Shown here: one piece after another, positions 8,775-14,219 of the stretch
How the letters are laid out: every line of letters starts with the position of its first letter
Numbering within the stretch: the first letter of the stretch is position 1
DNA from: Candidatus Roizmanbacteria bacterium CG22_combo_CG10-13_8_21_14_all_34_12
GTDB lineage: Bacteria; Patescibacteriota; Microgenomatia; UBA1406; GWC2-37-13
Assembly (NCBI GenBank): GCA_002786595.1
Contig: PCTC01000060.1
Coordinates: forward strand, 1-17,590
DNA length: 17,590 bases
Direction of reading: 5' to 3'
Translations under genes and position numbers: made by a program
Notes under the pieces: generated by a model
What the model saw: only the letters and a program-made list of their open reading frames with translations
Told to the model about the DNA's origin: nothing
The model's database searches: none

Positions 8775-10018
8775 GGTTTAAGTGGAACTTTTATGGCTTT
8801 TTCCAATGGTAATTTTATCTCAAAAGATTGATTAAATACAACGGATTGATATTTGAAGTATGTACGAAGTTCATAAAAACAAGAAAAGACAAGTATTAAG
8901 TATAAAGTAGTAAGTATTAAGTACTCAAAAACCTTATTATTTATTATCTTATGAGCGATCGTTAACAAGATAATAATTGCATTTCCAATAAAGTAAATAA
9001 CGGAAGGTAAAACTGTATAAGTTCGGAGCATATTAGGATTTTCCCAAGGGTATGTCATTAGAGCTGGAAATATGGAAATAAGGAAATATAATAGAAATAA
9101 TTTGTTATATAAATTATTGAAATTTTTTATTGATATTATTAGACCAATGATAAATAGTATTCCTAAAATTGGGTTTAAGGCAGGTTTATTGGGATAGTTG
9201 TGACGGCCATTGACATCGCCTTTTACATTAAACATCAGAGCCGTCTTGGAAATATTACTCCAAAGTCCTTCCATTTTTTCATTAATCGTCATTTCACTAT
9301 TTTTTAAAAAAAATTGTTGATCGACACGAGTGTCTTTATTTGTTAATAAATATGAAGTCAGGGGAGTAATTATTATGATGAAAGGGATAAGAAAATATAA
9401 CAATCGCCTAATTGTTTCATTGTTCCATTGTTTCATTGTTAAAAATAAATATAGAACCGGTAAAAGAAAGAAGATTCGGCCGGGGGTGTAGGAGAGGAAG
9501 GATAGTCCGGTAAAAAGACCGGAGACTATTAAAGACAGTCTTTCTTTTTGAAAGACTGTCTTTATCAAAAAAAAGATTGAAACCAATTCTAAAAATAAAA
9601 GAAAAGTGGCTTCGAAGGAAAAGCGGGAAAAGTTAAGAAACCAATGAGAGGTTAAAAATATCAAAGTAGTAAGTATTAAGTAGTAAGTATTAAGTATTTT
9701 ATCCTTTTTAAAAATAATTTCTAAAATCAAATAAAAAAATATCACAGATAAAATGCCAAAAATAGCTGCAGGAAATCTAAGAGCAAAAGTGTTTACCCCA
9801 AAAGTTTTTAATGAAGACAGTAATATATAAAAATACAGCGTTGAATGTCCTGTAGCAAGCTGGGAATAGGGTATATATGGTTTATTGTCCAATGATAAAG
9901 CTAGTTTTGTAAACTCGACTTCGTCAAAGCTTAAGTATTTTGGAATATCGGTGAAACGATAAAATATAATAAGCACAGATACTAGTGCCAAAATAATAAT
10001 CGGAAAAAACTTTTTCAT
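8771..10018 (-). CDS. GT39/PMT-type membrane glycosyltransferase loaded with intragenic repeats
   Basis: 415 residues. Helix 1 is at about 5-20; LSFDEVEFTKLAL (29-41, D32-E33) and ATGHSTLYFYIL (55-66) form the first outer loop, and NFSRFSFEATFL (129-140) is the later conserved segment. About ten helices are present; the C-terminal soluble domain is much shorter than in the neighbours. The reading frame is intact, yet it contains two 7-bp arrays (residues 108-119 and 365-377), one 8-bp array (193-204) and two abutting hairpins (152-173). The heptamer arrays encode the same peptide, YLILTTL, twice. It is the first gene of a two-gene unit, with TATAAT on its strand 11 nt upstream of the ATG. The function is probably transfer of a lipid-linked sugar outside the membrane; substrate unknown. 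Confidence 0.8.
   Translation of the reverse strand: MKKFFPIIILALVSVLIIFYRFTDIPKYLSFDEVEFTKLALSLDNKPYIPYSQLATGHSTLYFYILLSSLKTFGVNTFALRFPAAIFGILSVIFFYLILEIIFKKDKILNTYYLILTTLIFLTSHWFLNFSRFSFEATFLLFLELVSIFFLIKTVFQKERLSLIVSGLFTGLSFLSYTPGRIFFLLPVLYLFLTMKQWNNETIRRLLYFLIPFIIIITPLTSYLLTNKDTRVDQQFFLKNSEMTINEKMEGLWSNISKTALMFNVKGDVNGRHNYPNKPALNPILGILFIIGLIISIKNFNNLYNKLFLLYFLISIFPALMTYPWENPNMLRTYTVLPSVIYFIGNAIIILLTIAHKIINNKVFEYLILTTLYLILVFSCFYELRTYFKYQSVVFNQSFEIKLPLEKAIKVPLKP
8890..8924. repeat. Intragenic 7-bp tandem array, five units
   Basis: On the + strand the units are CAAGTAT, TAAGTAT, AAAGTAG, TAAGTAT and TAAGTAC. The array lies in frame-neutral fashion within codons 365-377 of the GT39 gene and encodes part of a membrane helix. 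The 20 bases at 8904-8923 are identical to 9663-9682. Confidence 0.85.
9409..9440. repeat. Intragenic 8-bp tandem array, four units
   Basis: On the + strand the units are TAATTGTT, TCATTGTT, CCATTGTT and TCATTGTT. They encode a polar cytoplasmic-type loop (TMKQWNNETI) of the GT39 gene at 8771-10018. The same octamer family occurs at 12482-12513 in another GT39 gene. Confidence 0.85.
9502..9564. repeat. Two abutting hairpins inside a coding sequence
   Basis: Hairpin 1 (9502-9529) pairs ATAGTCCGGT with ACCGGAGACTAT around AAAAAG, with a 2-nt bulge. Hairpin 2 (9530-9564) has a perfect 15-bp stem, TAAAGACAGTCTTTC with its exact complement, around five T. Each arm of hairpin 2 is itself nearly palindromic (AAAGAC-A-GTCTTT). 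Both lie within codons 152-173 of the GT39 gene. Neither is followed by a U-tract that would make it a standard terminator on the gene's own strand. Confidence 0.85.
9663..9697. repeat. Second intragenic 7-bp tandem array, five units
   Basis: On the + strand the units are AAAGTAG, TAAGTAT, TAAGTAG, TAAGTAT and TAAGTAT, covering codons 108-119 of the GT39 gene. It belongs to the same family as 8890-8924 and shares a 20-bp identical stretch with it. Confidence 0.85.
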
Positions 10019-10052
10019 AACTAAAGTAAATTATATCAACTATAATAATTCC
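10019..10052. promoter_or_regulatory. Divergent promoter region
   Basis: A 34-bp spacer between divergent starts. TATAAT occurs on the + strand at 10041-10046, 6 nt before the ATG at 10053, and on the - strand at 10035-10030, 11 nt before the ATG at 10018. The + spacing predicts a leaderless mRNA. No good -35 match is seen on either strand. Confidence 0.42.
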
Positions 10053-10826
10053 ATGTCCCAATATTATAATCCGAAGAGAAAATCATATCTCTACACGCCC
10101 GGCTCATTGTCTCCTTTTCGTTTGAGCCGCTCAAAAATAGATTTGTTTTTGAACTGTCCGAAGTGTTTTTATTTTGACAGACGCCTAGGAGTAGGCCAAC
10201 CTCCAGGGTATCCTTTTTCCCTTAACTCAGCCGTTGATAAATTATTAAAAAAAGAGTTTGACATTCATCGGGCTGACGGAACACCACATCCTTTAATGAA
10301 AACTTATAAGATAGACGCGGTTCCCTATAAAGATAAAAATATGGATAAATGGAGAGATGCCCTTCGGGGAGGAATAGAATATCTACATAAAGAAACAAAC
10401 CTAAATATTACTGGTGGCATTGATGATATTTGGGTCAATCCGGCAGGTGAGTTGATTATCGTCGATTATAAAGCAACTTCCAAGTCGGGAGAAGTTTCAT
10501 TGGACGCTGATTGGCAAATTGGATATAAAAGACAGATGGAAATATACCAGTGGCTTTTTCGAAAAAATAATCACAAAGTTTCATCAACAGGTTATTTTGT
10601 TTATTGCAATGGCAATGCGGACAGGCAAGCTTTTGATGGAAAGCTCGAATTTGATGTAAAAATATTACCGTATGTAGGCGACGACTCTTGGATTGAAAAA
10701 ACTATTATCGATATTCACGAATGTCTAAATGGAAAACTTCCTAAATCGGGAAAAGATTGCGATTACTGTAAATATAGGGAAGCGATTAATGATATTTTCC
10801 CTGTAGGTCAAGCAGTTTTATTTTAA
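10053..10826 (+). CDS. PD-(D/E)XK (RecB/Cas4-like) nuclease-fold protein with two CxxC pairs
   Basis: 257 residues. LSRSKIDLFLNCPKCFYFDRRLG (24-46) resembles the N-terminal 'S.S.i..f..CP..fy' motif of RecB/AddB/Cas4-type nucleases. The nuclease core shows GGIDDIW (121-127, D124), then GELIIVDYKATS (132-143; D138 and K140 as D-x-K), and a helix with a QMEIYQWL segment like RecB motif III. Cysteines C35/C38 and C236/C239 (CDYCKYRE) could bind a 4Fe-4S cluster or zinc; the two-plus-two layout differs from the one-plus-three of classical Cas4/AddB. It has no helicase domain and no CRISPR array nearby. It is probably a standalone DNA nuclease or repair protein unrelated to the glycosylation genes around it. 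The 3' end overlaps the convergent GT2 gene by 41 bp. Confidence 0.82.
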   Translation: MSQYYNPKRKSYLYTPGSLSPFRLSRSKIDLFLNCPKCFYFDRRLGVGQPPGYPFSLNSAVDKLLKKEFDIHRADGTPHPLMKTYKIDAVPYKDKNMDKWRDALRGGIEYLHKETNLNITGGIDDIWVNPAGELIIVDYKATSKSGEVSLDADWQIGYKRQMEIYQWLFRKNNHKVSSTGYFVYCNGNADRQAFDGKLEFDVKILPYVGDDSWIEKTIIDIHECLNGKLPKSGKDCDYCKYREAINDIFPVGQAVLF

Positions 10827-11532
10827 AAATATCAATTAAAGTCTCGATGGTATCACGTATAAAGTTAACATTCTTTGTCTCCACATGTCTCCAGACAACT
10901 GGCACTTCAATTATTTTATAACCTAATTTTTGTCCCAAAAATAAAAATTCAATATCAAATCCGGCCGAAACGGACGAATCTTTGGCAATCCTATTATCGT
11001 GAAACACCTGGAGCTTATCTATAATTTTTAAAGCAGCTTGTTTTTCAAATAGTTTAAAACCGCATTGGGTGTCTTTGATTCCTTTTAAACCGATAATTAT
11101 ATTTCGGATAAAAATAAAACCCTTAGCCATAATTTTGCGAAGTAAAGGTGCGCCTGCGCGACTGTTATTTCGAGAACCAATCACAATCTGTCCACCCTCT
11201 TTTGTTTTAGCTATAAGTTTTTCCACCTCATCAATTGGTGTTGCCAGATCAATATCTGTAAAGATGACATAGTCGCCTTTAGCCTGTTTGATACCAGTTA
11301 ACACCGCAAATGCTTTTCCTTGATGAGAGTTTTGAATAAGGCGAAATTTTGAATATGTTTTTAAGTATTTATTTTTGATAACGGCTTTTGAAGAATCATT
11401 CGAGCCATCATCGACGATTAAGACTTCAGAAAATCTTTCGTCCTGAGTCGTATAGTTGCCGATTTTGTCCAAAACACCTTTTTGAATATTAACCTCTTCG
11501 TTGTAACAGGGAACTATTAAAGAAATATGCAT
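10786..11532 (-). CDS. GT2 dolichyl-phosphate beta-glucosyltransferase-like (ALG5-like) enzyme
   Basis: 248 residues. The GT-A fold motifs are ISLIVPCYNEEVNI (3-16), VDDGSNDSS (40-48), NSHQGKAFAVLTG (68-80), FTDIDLATP (91-99; D93 and D95 as DxD), IGSR (118-121), DTQCGFKLF (154-162) and GFDIEFLF (191-198). This order is characteristic of ALG5/DPG-synthase-like GT2 enzymes, which make polyprenyl-phosphate-glucose or a similar hexose. No transmembrane helix is obvious, so it would be a peripheral enzyme on the inner face. With the GT2 at 6426 it gives the locus two possible lipid-sugar donors for the GT-C enzymes. A repeat-filled spacer lies directly upstream, so its promoter must be in or beyond that array. 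Sugar specificity is not known. Confidence 0.88.
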   Translation of the reverse strand: MHISLIVPCYNEEVNIQKGVLDKIGNYTTQDERFSEVLIVDDGSNDSSKAVIKNKYLKTYSKFRLIQNSHQGKAFAVLTGIKQAKGDYVIFTDIDLATPIDEVEKLIAKTKEGGQIVIGSRNNSRAGAPLLRKIMAKGFIFIRNIIIGLKGIKDTQCGFKLFEKQAALKIIDKLQVFHDNRIAKDSSVSAGFDIEFLFLGQKLGYKIIEVPVVWRHVETKNVNFIRDTIETLIDIFKIKLLDLQGKYH

Positions 11533-11665
11533 AAATATTAAATCTTAAACGGTTAAATGTTAAATAAACTGTTAAAGATTAAACAGTTAAACAATAAAAA
11601 ACGTTTAATATTTAAATGTTTAATATTTCTTTAACCTTTAATATTTAATCTTTAAAATTTATGTT
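11533..11665. repeat. Intergenic array of TTAAA units followed by the same motif inverted
   Basis: Between two same-strand genes. On the + strand TTAAA recurs at 11538, 11545, 11553, 11560, 11572, 11579 and 11587 (steps 7, 8, 7, 12, 7, 8). After a short A-run the complement, TTTAA, recurs at 11604, 11611, 11619, 11630, 11637, 11644 and 11651 (steps 7, 8, 11, 7, 7, 7). Seven copies therefore face seven inverted copies, and both edges read CATAAAT/ATTTATG. The region could fold into a long imperfect cruciform or RNA hairpin. It is A+T-rich, so simple composition contributes, but the spacing is regular. Confidence 0.7.
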
Positions 11666-13126
11666 TTATCTTACAAGCTTGTATATCTTAACACCCCTCA
11701 CTTCCCATTCACCTACGATCTTATTAGGAGCAAAAAACGCAATATCCCACATAGGATTACCGATAATAATATCGCATTTTTTCTCGCAAACAACAAATAG
11801 TTCATTAGCTTTTTCAAGACTATCTTTTTCCAGGGATCTTTTTCCCCAAATTTCCAAAAAATATCGGTAAGTTGAGTCAGAGTATTTTTCCGGAAGAGCG
11901 GTGACTGTAAATTTTTTATCATTAACATTGTCATAGATTTTTTGGGCAACATTTTTTGACAATGTTATTTGATTATTAGGAAGACTACGCAAGTAAGGAT
12001 ATTTTTGAAAATTGAGAAAAATAAATCCAATTATAAAAAGTATGGTTAAATATTTTTCCCATTTAGCTTCTTTAGGAAAAATAAGAAAGCGACTGATAAT
12101 AATATAATAAAGCGGGTAAAGAATAACAAAATAATGAGGATATTTAGGTCCGCTATATAAAGACATCCCTAATATAGTTAGGAAAAAAATAAAAATAAAT
12201 GTTTTAAGATTAGACCTCTTTTTTATCAGAGTAAATAAAATAATAGTAAGAAAAAATAATAAAAGATAAACAAAAAATTTATTCAAATTAATATTAAAAG
12301 AATATAAATTCAAATAATAAAAAGAGTCAAAAAGACTGTTAATTTTTGTTAAAAAACTTGTTCCCGAAGATTGAAAAAGAGCCAAGAAAAGTTTGCTATT
12401 TAAAAAATTATGACGAAGGTCAAAGACTATCAGAGGGGAAGAAAATAAAATAAAGGAAAAAAGCATAAGTAAATAATTAACAAATTGTTTCATTGTTACA
12501 TTGTTCGATTGCTTTATTTTTTTTATTAAATTATTTATTAACAAGATGGTAATTGAGGGAATTAGAAAAAGGGACAGGTAATGGAGTTGAATGGAGAAAG
12601 AGAGAAAAGCGCCGGACAAAGCAAAAAAATACCATTTACTTGTTTTCAAACTTTTTATTACAAAATAAACCGTTAGCAAAGTAAAAAGCGGTAAGAGATT
12701 GGGATTCCAAGAAAAACGGGAAAAATCAATCAAAATTGAAGAAAAACTCAAAAATATTGTTGAGATTAGAGCAATCTTTTTATCAAATAACTCTTTAACA
12801 ATTATGTAATTAATCAAAAGATAGATAGATGAAAAAAGAGCTACTCCAAAGACTAATCCAACCGGGTTGAGATGAAAAAACCAGAGCCAAGGGGTAATAA
12901 AATAATAGTAAAAAGGACCCAAATAGACTTGACCGATTGAAGTAGGAGCGCCAATAGCGGGAAGATGTTCCAAAGTTAAAATTCTTTTTACTACAATGGC
13001 ATCGCGCCCTTGGTCACCTAAAAAAGTCGTAAAACCAGTTAATTTATAAAAGCGCAAAAAGACTCCCATTACTAAAGTAATAACTAAAGCCCAATTATTT
13101 GATAAAATGTTCAGTATGCGACGCAT
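11666..13126 (-). CDS. GT39-type membrane glycosyltransferase
   Basis: 486 residues. Helix 1 is at about 10-27. The first outer loop holds TTFLGDQGRDAIVVKRIL (33-50, D38 as the likely catalytic acid) and SIGQVYLGPFYYYFITP (63-79) before helix 2; DFSRFSWNPNLLPLF (134-148) is the later conserved segment, very like NFSRFSFEATFL of the gene at 8771. About ten helices are followed by a soluble C-terminal part (about 385-486). It contains an 8-bp tandem array at residues 205-215. Its start codon overlaps that of the divergent gene at 13107 in the palindrome around ATGCGACGCAT, so its promoter must lie inside the other gene's 5' coding sequence. Lipid-linked sugar transfer outside the membrane is likely; substrate unknown. 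Confidence 0.82.
   Translation of the reverse strand: MRRILNILSNNWALVITLVMGVFLRFYKLTGFTTFLGDQGRDAIVVKRILTLEHLPAIGAPTSIGQVYLGPFYYYFITPWLWFFHLNPVGLVFGVALFSSIYLLINYIIVKELFDKKIALISTIFLSFSSILIDFSRFSWNPNLLPLFTLLTVYFVIKSLKTSKWYFFALSGAFLSFSIQLHYLSLFLIPSITILLINNLIKKIKQSNNVTMKQFVNYLLMLFSFILFSSPLIVFDLRHNFLNSKLFLALFQSSGTSFLTKINSLFDSFYYLNLYSFNINLNKFFVYLLLFFLTIILFTLIKKRSNLKTFIFIFFLTILGMSLYSGPKYPHYFVILYPLYYIIISRFLIFPKEAKWEKYLTILFIIGFIFLNFQKYPYLRSLPNNQITLSKNVAQKIYDNVNDKKFTVTALPEKYSDSTYRYFLEIWGKRSLEKDSLEKANELFVVCEKKCDIIIGNPMWDIAFFAPNKIVGEWEVRGVKIYKLVR
12482..12513. repeat. Intragenic 8-bp tandem array, four units
   Basis: On the + strand the units are AAATTGTT, TCATTGTT, ACATTGTT and CGATTGCT. They encode KQSNNVTMKQF, a polar loop preceding a membrane helix, in the GT39 gene at 11666-13126. 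The same family is at 9409-9440, and the two share AATTGTTTCATTGTT exactly. Confidence 0.85.
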
Positions 13127-13127
13127 A
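13101..13127. promoter_or_regulatory. Overlapping divergent starts in a palindrome, with a possible -10
   Basis: TATGCGACGCATA (13115-13127) is an odd-centred perfect palindrome. The + strand ATG at 13116 and the - strand ATG (complement of 13124-13126) both sit in it, and both encode Met-Arg-Arg. On the + strand TAAAAT (13103-13108) lies 7 nt before the 13116 ATG, which would give a leaderless message. The upstream + ATG at 13107 extends the protein by three residues and would overlap this hexamer. Confidence 0.4.
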
Positions 13128-14219
13128 TATTCTTATTTAATTCTAACATCAATTGTTTTAATTTCTAGCCTAGTTCTTTGGAAGAGCGTTGGCTTTCTTA
13201 CTATATATAAACAATATGATGGACCGTTATACATTGTTCCGGCCAAAACTTTATACAATCCAAAAGCAATCGAAAATCTTCATCTGGAAACATCTCTATC
13301 TAATAAATATTTTGCGGCCCATTTGCCGTTGTATTCGTTTTTGATTAGGGCAATTAGGGAGATTGGGGTGATTGGAGGAATCGGGGGAAAACTGGGATAT
13401 TTAAAGGCGATGGTAGGGGTAAATTTATTAGCAACTATTGGACTAGTTCTTTTCTTTTATTATCTGCTTAAGAAATTTAAACTGACAAAAAATCCATTAA
13501 TATTAGCATCAGTTTTATTGTTTTTACCTCGATTCTTAGTGGTGCGAACAGTTGGCGCTCCGGAAAGTTTGTTCATGCTTTTAATTTTGTTATCACTTTT
13601 CTTTTTTGAAAAGACCCAATTTTGGTTAGCCGGTTTGTTTGGAGGATTGGCAACCATGACAAAAACACCCGGAATACTTTTATTTGCAGGATACGGGTTA
13701 GTGTTTGTTGAAAAATTTATTAAAACAAGGAAAATTAATTGGAACTGGTTAGGTATTATCCTAATCCCATTAGGGTTATTGGGGGTATTTGGGTTATATG
13801 CAAAACAATATGGTGATTTTTCTGCCTACTTTCATTCCGGTGACAATATTCACCTAACTTTTCCTTTCGCAGTTTTTAATTTTCAAAAAAATTGGGTCGG
13901 AACAGCCTGGCTTGAAGAAATAATATTTTATTACTTTATGTATGGGCTAGCAATTATCAATTTAAGAGACAGTAAATACAGAAGTTTCTTTTATTTCGGT
14001 TTAGTATTTTTTATTGCAACTTTATTTGTTCAGCATCGCGATATTAGTCGTTATTCTTTACCTCTTTGGCCGTTAGCATTAATCGCTTTTGAGAAATTTT
14101 TTACTTCAAAGAAATTTTTTATTATTTTTTTAATTTTGTTGCCAGCGATATTTATTTATGCCTGGAATTTTCTTCTCTATAATGTCATGCCGATCAGCGA
14201 CTGGGCAGCTTTTTTGTGA
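13107..14219 (+). CDS. GT-C-type membrane glycosyltransferase (PIG-V/mannosyltransferase-like)
   Basis: 370 residues counted from the ATG at 13107; the ATG at 13116, giving an MRRIYSYLIL start, is at least as likely. Helix 1 is at about 8-27. The first outer loop holds KQYDGPLYIVPAKTLY (35-50, D38) and FAAHLPLYSFLIRA (69-82), followed by an unusual IGVIGGIGG stretch encoded by a 9-bp tandem repeat. Later segments are PRFLVVRTVGAPESLFML and QHRDISRYSLPLWPLALIAFE; the 'SRYSLPLWPL' near the C-terminus is typical of PIG-V-like and related GT-C proteins. There is little soluble domain after the last helix. Four bases overlap the next gene if that gene starts at GTG 14216, linking this transferase to the exporter genes in one transcript. 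Substrate unknown. Confidence 0.75.
   Translation: MFSMRRIYSYLILTSIVLISSLVLWKSVGFLTIYKQYDGPLYIVPAKTLYNPKAIENLHLETSLSNKYFAAHLPLYSFLIRAIREIGVIGGIGGKLGYLKAMVGVNLLATIGLVLFFYYLLKKFKLTKNPLILASVLLFLPRFLVVRTVGAPESLFMLLILLSLFFFEKTQFWLAGLFGGLATMTKTPGILLFAGYGLVFVEKFIKTRKINWNWLGIILIPLGLLGVFGLYAKQYGDFSAYFHSGDNIHLTFPFAVFNFQKNWVGTAWLEEIIFYYFMYGLAIINLRDSKYRSFFYFGLVFFIATLFVQHRDISRYSLPLWPLALIAFEKFFTSKKFFIIFLILLPAIFIYAWNFLLYNVMPISDWAAFL
13344..13397. repeat. In-frame 9-bp G-rich tandem array
   Basis: Units are ATTAGGGCA, ATTAGGGAG, ATTGGGGTG, ATTGGAGGA, ATCGGGGGA and a weaker AAACTGGGA. Because 9 is a multiple of 3, the array encodes repeated Ile-Arg/Gly-x triplets (residues 80-97) between the catalytic-loop motif and the next helix. 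Several GGG runs lie on the coding strand in an otherwise A+T-rich gene. Confidence 0.8.

Noticed and set aside
8890..9697. The 7-bp arrays read as a CRISPR array
   Set aside because: There are no long repeats alternating with unique spacers and no Cas genes; units are directly adjacent and far too short.
10053..10826. Calling the nuclease Cas4
   Set aside because: The cysteine layout is two-plus-two and there is no CRISPR or Cas context; a general RecB-like nuclease is safer.
11672..11683. 12-bp palindrome TACAAGCTTGTA near the end of the GT39 gene at 11666
   Set aside because: About four perfect 12-bp palindromes are expected by chance in a window of this size, and nothing around it suggests a function.
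13460..13657. Antisense open frames inside the transferase and permease genes (for example 13460-13657, 16120-16476, 16597-16932)
   Set aside because: They lie wholly opposite well-supported genes, show no recognisable domain and look like shadow frames.
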